Shown here piece after piece: positions 60,948 through 64,000 of a DNA stretch of 64,000 nucleotides (position 1 is the stretch's first letter; every line of letters begins with the position of its first letter). The position numbers and the translations under genes are program-made. The DNA comes from Indioceanicola profundi (GTDB taxonomy: Bacteria > Pseudomonadota > Alphaproteobacteria > Azospirillales > Azospirillaceae), in contig NZ_CP030126.1 in NCBI RefSeq assembly GCF_003568845.1, forward strand, positions 186,001 to 250,000. Reading direction: 5' to 3'. Below the pieces are notes generated by a model. The model was not told where the DNA came from. It saw nothing but the letters and a program-made list of their open reading frames with translations, and ran no database searches.

Positions 60948-62378
60948 ATGTTCGTCTTCGCTTCGCTGGCCTATCTGGTGGCGGCGATCTGCTTCATCAT
61001 GGCGTTGCGCGGGCTGTCCAGCCCGGAAACGGCCCAGGCCGGCAACCGCTATGGCATGATCGGCATGGCCGTCGCCATCGTCACCACCCTGGTGGCGCAG
61101 GAATCCCTGACCGGCATCCCGATGACGGCCGGCCGCGCCGCCCTGATCCTGGGCGGCATCGCCATCGGCGGCGGCATCGGCTATGTGATCGCCAAGCGCA
61201 TCCAGATGACCGAGCTGCCGCAGCTCGTCGCCGCCTTCCACAGCCTGGTCGGTCTGGCGGCAGTGTTCGTGGCCGCCGCCGCCTTCTACAGCCCGGAAAG
61301 CTACCGGATCGGTGAGCCGGGCGACATCCACATCGGCTCGCTGATCGAGATGAGCCTGGGCATCGCCATCGGCGCCATTACCTTCACCGGCTCCGTCATC
61401 GCCTTCCTGAAGCTGGACGGGCGGATGAGCGGCAAGCCGCTGGTCTTCAAGGGCCAGCACCCGCTGAACGCGGGGCTCGCGGTGCTGCTGGTGGCCCTGA
61501 TCCTGGTGCTGTGCCTGACGCAGAGCACGGTGATCTTCTGGGCCATCGTGGTGGTGGCGCTACTGCTCGGCCTGCTGCTGATCCTGCCCATCGGCGGGGC
61601 GGACATGCCGGTCGTGGTCTCCATGCTGAACAGCTATTCCGGCTGGGCGGCGGCGGGCATCGGCTTCACGCTGCAGAACAACCTGCTGATCATCACGGGC
61701 GCCCTGGTCGGCGCCTCCGGCGCGATCCTGTCCTACATCATGTGCAAGGGCATGAACCGCTCCATCTTCAACGTGATCCTGGGCGGGTTCGGCGGCGATG
61801 CGGCTGCCGCCGGTGCCGCCGGCGGGGCGGCCATCGACCGCACCTTCAAGCAGGGCTCGGCCGATGACGCCGCCTTCATCATGAAGAACGCGGCCAAGGT
61901 CATCATCGTGCCCGGCTACGGCATGGCGGTGGCCCAGGCCCAGCACGCGCTGCGCGAGATGGGCGATCTGCTGAAGGCCGAGGGGGTGGAGGTGAAGTAC
62001 GCCATCCATCCCGTCGCCGGCCGCATGCCCGGCCACATGAACGTGCTGCTGGCCGAAGCCAACGTGCCCTATGACGAGGTGTTCGAGCTGGACGAGATCA
62101 ACCGCGATTTCGGCCAGGCGGACGTGGCCTATGTCATCGGCGCCAACGACGTCACCAACCCGGCCGCCAAGACCGACACGGCCAGCCCGATCTACGGCAT
62201 GCCCATCCTGGATGTGGAAAAGGCCAAGACCGTGCTGTTCATCAAGCGGTCGATGGGCGCGGGCTATGCCGGCGTCGAAAACGAACTCTTCTTCCGCCCC
62301 AACACCATGATGCTGCTGGGCGACGCGAAGAAGATGACGGAAGAGATCGTCAAGGCGCTGTCCGGCAGCGGGCACTGA
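60948..62378 (+). CDS. pntB: NAD(P) transhydrogenase subunit beta
   Basis: 476 residues: about nine helices (residues 1-265) forming the rest of the proton channel, then the NADP(H)-binding dIII domain (about 300-476) with VIIVPGYGMAVAQAQHALREM, HPVAGRMPGHMNVLLAEANVPYDEVFELDEIN and IGANDVTNPAAKTD. GGGGGAGG precedes ATG 60948, 18 bases after pntAB. A terminator follows, so the operon is exactly three genes. Confidence 0.96.
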   Translation: MFVFASLAYLVAAICFIMALRGLSSPETAQAGNRYGMIGMAVAIVTTLVAQESLTGIPMTAGRAALILGGIAIGGGIGYVIAKRIQMTELPQLVAAFHSLVGLAAVFVAAAAFYSPESYRIGEPGDIHIGSLIEMSLGIAIGAITFTGSVIAFLKLDGRMSGKPLVFKGQHPLNAGLAVLLVALILVLCLTQSTVIFWAIVVVALLLGLLLILPIGGADMPVVVSMLNSYSGWAAAGIGFTLQNNLLIITGALVGASGAILSYIMCKGMNRSIFNVILGGFGGDAAAAGAAGGAAIDRTFKQGSADDAAFIMKNAAKVIIVPGYGMAVAQAQHALREMGDLLKAEGVEVKYAIHPVAGRMPGHMNVLLAEANVPYDEVFELDEINRDFGQADVAYVIGANDVTNPAAKTDTASPIYGMPILDVEKAKTVLFIKRSMGAGYAGVENELFFRPNTMMLLGDAKKMTEEIVKALSGSGH

Positions 62379-62404
62379 GCCTTACGACCACGATCCTGTG
62401 CAAG

Positions 62405-62434
62405 GGGCCGTCCGGGAAACCGGGCGGCCCTTTT
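62405..62434 (+). terminator. Intrinsic terminator of the pnt operon
   Basis: GGGCCGTCCGG (62405-62415) with CCGGGCGGCCC (62420-62430), 11 pairs with one T-G, loop GAAA, then TTTTC, 27 bases after the pntB stop. Confidence 0.85.
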
Positions 62435-62547
62435 CAGTTCGTTCATCGGATCGTGACCTCCCCCGATAGGGTGGCAGGGTGGTGTTGCCCTGGGGCCTTG
62501 AAGCTGCCCGCCTGGACGAGGTCGGATAAAACGGCCATATCCTGTCC

Positions 62548-62892
62548 ATGCGCCGCCTCGCCCCGCTTCCCCCCGACCTGCCGCCCCGCCGCGACCCGCC
62601 CGGCCGCAGCCTCGGCCCCTGTCCCCTGTGCGGGCGGGAGATGAGCGCGGGGCCGAGCGTTGATGCGCACCATCTGGTGCCGAAATCCCAGGGCGGGCGG
62701 GAGACGGTCGACATGCACCGGGTCTGCCACCGGAAAATCCATGCGGAGCTGACCGAGCGGGAATTGCGGGACGCCTATCACAGCGTGGAGGCGCTACGGG
62801 CGCACCCCGCCATCGCGGATTTCATTCGCTGGGTCGCCCGCAAACCGCCGGAATTCACCAAAGCGACCTTCCGCCGGAAGAGCCGGGAATAG
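62548..62892 (+). CDS. HNH-motif protein
   Basis: 114 residues. CPLCGREM (residues 25-32) and the zinc-knuckle partner in MHRVCHRKIH frame the beta-beta-alpha metal centre DAHHLVPKSQGGRETVDMHRVCHRKIHA, which fits the HNH endonuclease fold. The C-terminal VEALRAHPAIADFIRWVARKPPEFTKATFRR is shared by small alphaproteobacterial stand-alone HNH proteins. It is far from any restriction or phage gene, so a DNA-repair or housekeeping nuclease role is as likely as defence. The Shine-Dalgarno before ATG 62548 is weak. Confidence 0.82.
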   Translation: MRRLAPLPPDLPPRRDPPGRSLGPCPLCGREMSAGPSVDAHHLVPKSQGGRETVDMHRVCHRKIHAELTERELRDAYHSVEALRAHPAIADFIRWVARKPPEFTKATFRRKSRE

Positions 62893-62978
62893 CAACGCAC
62901 CGTGGAAACTCCGCGGCAGGGAACCGGTACCGGCCGGGGCGGTTGCAGGGGACCGTTTCCAGCAGAAGGAAGGCGCAG

Positions 62979-63164
62979 ATGCCGACCAATCCGCGCAACA
63001 TCGACACCGACCAGGGCATCCCCGACAAGGCCGGTCAGGCCACCCCGGCCGCGAACTCGGGCACACACGATCTGAACCGCATCAAGGCGGAGCGGGCGAC
63101 GAAGGACAACAAGCAGGCCGGCCGGGAAGGACGGGCCAAGGGTGAGGGCGCGGGGGACCGGTAA
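62979..63164 (+). CDS. Small hydrophilic hypothetical protein, 61 aa
   Basis: Composed almost only of polar and charged residues (PTNPRNIDTDQGIPDKAGQA ... NRIKAERATKDNKQAGREGRAKGEG), with no hydrophobic core, so probably disordered, like small stress-related hydrophilins. AGAAGGAAGG precedes ATG 62979. No family is recognised. It stands alone between the HNH gene and the convergent GST gene. Confidence 0.6.
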   Translation: MPTNPRNIDTDQGIPDKAGQATPAANSGTHDLNRIKAERATKDNKQAGREGRAKGEGAGDR

Positions 63165-63193
63165 TCGCACCGGCATCCCCACGACGGCCGGAA

Positions 63194-63826
63194 CTAGTCG
63201 AAGTTCCGGGCCCAGACGGCGGCCAGGGCGGGAAGCGCCTGGGTGCGCGTGGCGATCGCGTCCAACCTCGGGCATTCCGCTGTGAACCACGCCCGCCGGG
63301 GCCGCCAGTTCACCATCGCGGCAAGATAAAGATCGATGGCGGAGAAGCGTTCGCCCAGGAACCAGGGCTCTCCGGCCACTGCCTCCATCTGCCGGTACAT
63401 GGCCTTGCGGGCCTCGTCGCTGGTGCGCCGCAGCTCGTCCTCTGCTGTTTTGCCGGTGACGTAGCGGGCCGGCACGTCGCCGAAGGTGAAGGTGGGGTAG
63501 ACGGCCCCCACCAGGAACACCAGCCATCGCAGGAACTCCGGCCGCTCCGGCGCATCCGGGGGCGGTATCAGGCTGGACGCAGGATAGCGGTCGGCCAGAT
63601 GCAGGATGATGGCGGCGCTTTCCGTCATTACCCGCCCGTCCGGCAGGACCAAGGTCGGCACCTGCAGCAAGGGATTCAACGCCCGCAGCCGCTCCTTGCC
63701 GGGTCCCTCCTCATAGGGGGACGCCTCGGTGACGGTGACCGGCGCGCCTGCCAGGGCGAAAGCTGCCTCTACGATCGCGGAGCCGCAGCCCTTTGCGGCC
63801 AAGAGTTCGTAGCTGTCCATTGCCAT
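63194..63826 (-). CDS. Glutathione S-transferase family protein
   Basis: 210 residues: thioredoxin-like N-terminal domain (about 1-82) with the cis-proline LLQVPTLVLPDG and the glutathione-binding TESAAIILHLADRYP, and an all-helical C-terminal domain (90-210) with WFLGERFSAIDLYLAAMVNW (N-capping box region). KGCGSA at 12-17 occupies the catalytic-residue position (Ser or Cys). The substrate is unknown. It resembles the GstA/beta-like proteins of proteobacteria. Convergent with the small hydrophilic protein gene. Confidence 0.88.
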   Translation of the reverse strand: MAMDSYELLAAKGCGSAIVEAAFALAGAPVTVTEASPYEEGPGKERLRALNPLLQVPTLVLPDGRVMTESAAIILHLADRYPASSLIPPPDAPERPEFLRWLVFLVGAVYPTFTFGDVPARYVTGKTAEDELRRTSDEARKAMYRQMEAVAGEPWFLGERFSAIDLYLAAMVNWRPRRAWFTAECPRLDAIATRTQALPALAAVWARNFD

Positions 63827-63899
63827 GATCTCCCTCCCGTTGCGGTGGGAAAGGGTGGCCGAGATCGGCCCCGCCGTCCAATCAGATCATTTGCCGGCC

Positions 63900-64000
63900 A
63901 TGGATAAGCGCATCTTATCCGCCGTCGGCAAGTTCCAGCAGGCGGCGCTCGACCGGCGCCAATGCGGCTATATCCTCATCTCCGCCCCTCGCATCAAGCC
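63900..64000 (+). CDS. Possible gene start truncated by the window end
   Basis: ATG 63900 opens 33 codons to the edge (MDKRILSAVGKFQQAALDRR...) with the strong third-position G/C typical of genes here, but without a visible Shine-Dalgarno. The opposite strand also has an open frame ending at 63918 (...IAALAPVERRLLELADGG) with weaker codon bias. Only one can be real; the plus strand is slightly favoured. No function can be given. Confidence 0.3.
   Translation, partial: MDKRILSAVGKFQQAALDRRQCGYILISAPRIK

Noticed and set aside
62548-62892. HNH protein as part of a restriction or anti-phage system
   Set aside because: No methylase, ATPase or other defence gene is adjacent; neighbours are housekeeping genes.
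63918-64000. Minus-strand ORF tail ending at 63918
   Set aside because: Plausible peptide, but third-position G/C is clearly lower than on the plus strand; too short to settle, so only the plus-strand call is listed at low confidence.

Overview
The window is a chromosomal segment of a high-GC alphaproteobacterium, most likely a member of the Rhodospirillales (Azospirillum / Rhodocista / Skermanella-like). The supporting signs are: rcdA (DUF1465) beside rpmE and an ABC exporter; a three-subunit pntAA-pntAB-pntB transhydrogenase of the Rhodospirillum rubrum type; phaA-phaB; a Cys-less bL31; a ROSE-type leader before an hsp20 gene; exact CtrA-type motifs; and the strong third-position G/C bias that creates long antisense ORFs. 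The species cannot be named from the sequence alone. I see no rRNA, tRNA, CRISPR array, insertion sequence or prophage. The only repeats are two families of short dispersed palindromic elements.

Layout. 1-6 kb: patatin tail, acyl-CoA dehydrogenase, ABC exporter, rpmE, rcdA, and a small heat-shock gene behind a probable RNA thermometer. 6-16 kb: ECF sigma factor, acyltransferase, propionyl-CoA synthetase, VOC protein, CDF metal exporter, GH13 enzyme, gpmA, and the nucleoside-salvage pair cdd-deoC. 16-19.9 kb: AsnC/LysE divergent pair and the oxidative-stress unit ahpC-ahpD/oxyR. 20-27.4 kb: acyltransferase and the outer-membrane assembly pair tamA-tamB. 27.4-36.9 kb: typA, a MacAB-type efflux operon, phaA-phaB, a Nudix hydrolase and a DUF2087 protein.

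37-45 kb: an ABC-F ATPase with a regulatory leader, then the conserved translation operon ffh-(VOC)-rpsP-rimM-trmD-rplS, and a two-module pentapeptide-repeat protein. 45-48.3 kb: a membrane glycosylation cassette (GT-C-like, GT2, GtrA). 48.3-54.8 kb: an orphan FtsX-type permease and two tandem oligopeptide-binding proteins without permeases. 54.9-59 kb: small proteins, a chemoreceptor and an FUSC exporter. 59-64 kb: the pnt operon, an HNH protein, a small hydrophilic protein, a GST and a truncated ORF at the edge.

The most interesting signals are regulatory. (1) The ABC-F gene at 37006-38658 has a leader in which a six-codon upstream ORF can base-pair with the main ribosome-binding site and start codon, a textbook geometry for translational attenuation. 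(2) The hsp20 leader has the UCGCU/Shine-Dalgarno pairing of ROSE thermometers. (3) typA has a 13-bp intrinsic terminator inside its 5' region. (4) Two perfect TGTCCG palindromes stand between the FtsX and OppA genes. (5) A full TTAA-N7-TTAAC CtrA box lies in an A+T-rich gap, and two TTAACCAT half-sites precede membrane-protein genes, in a window that also carries rcdA.
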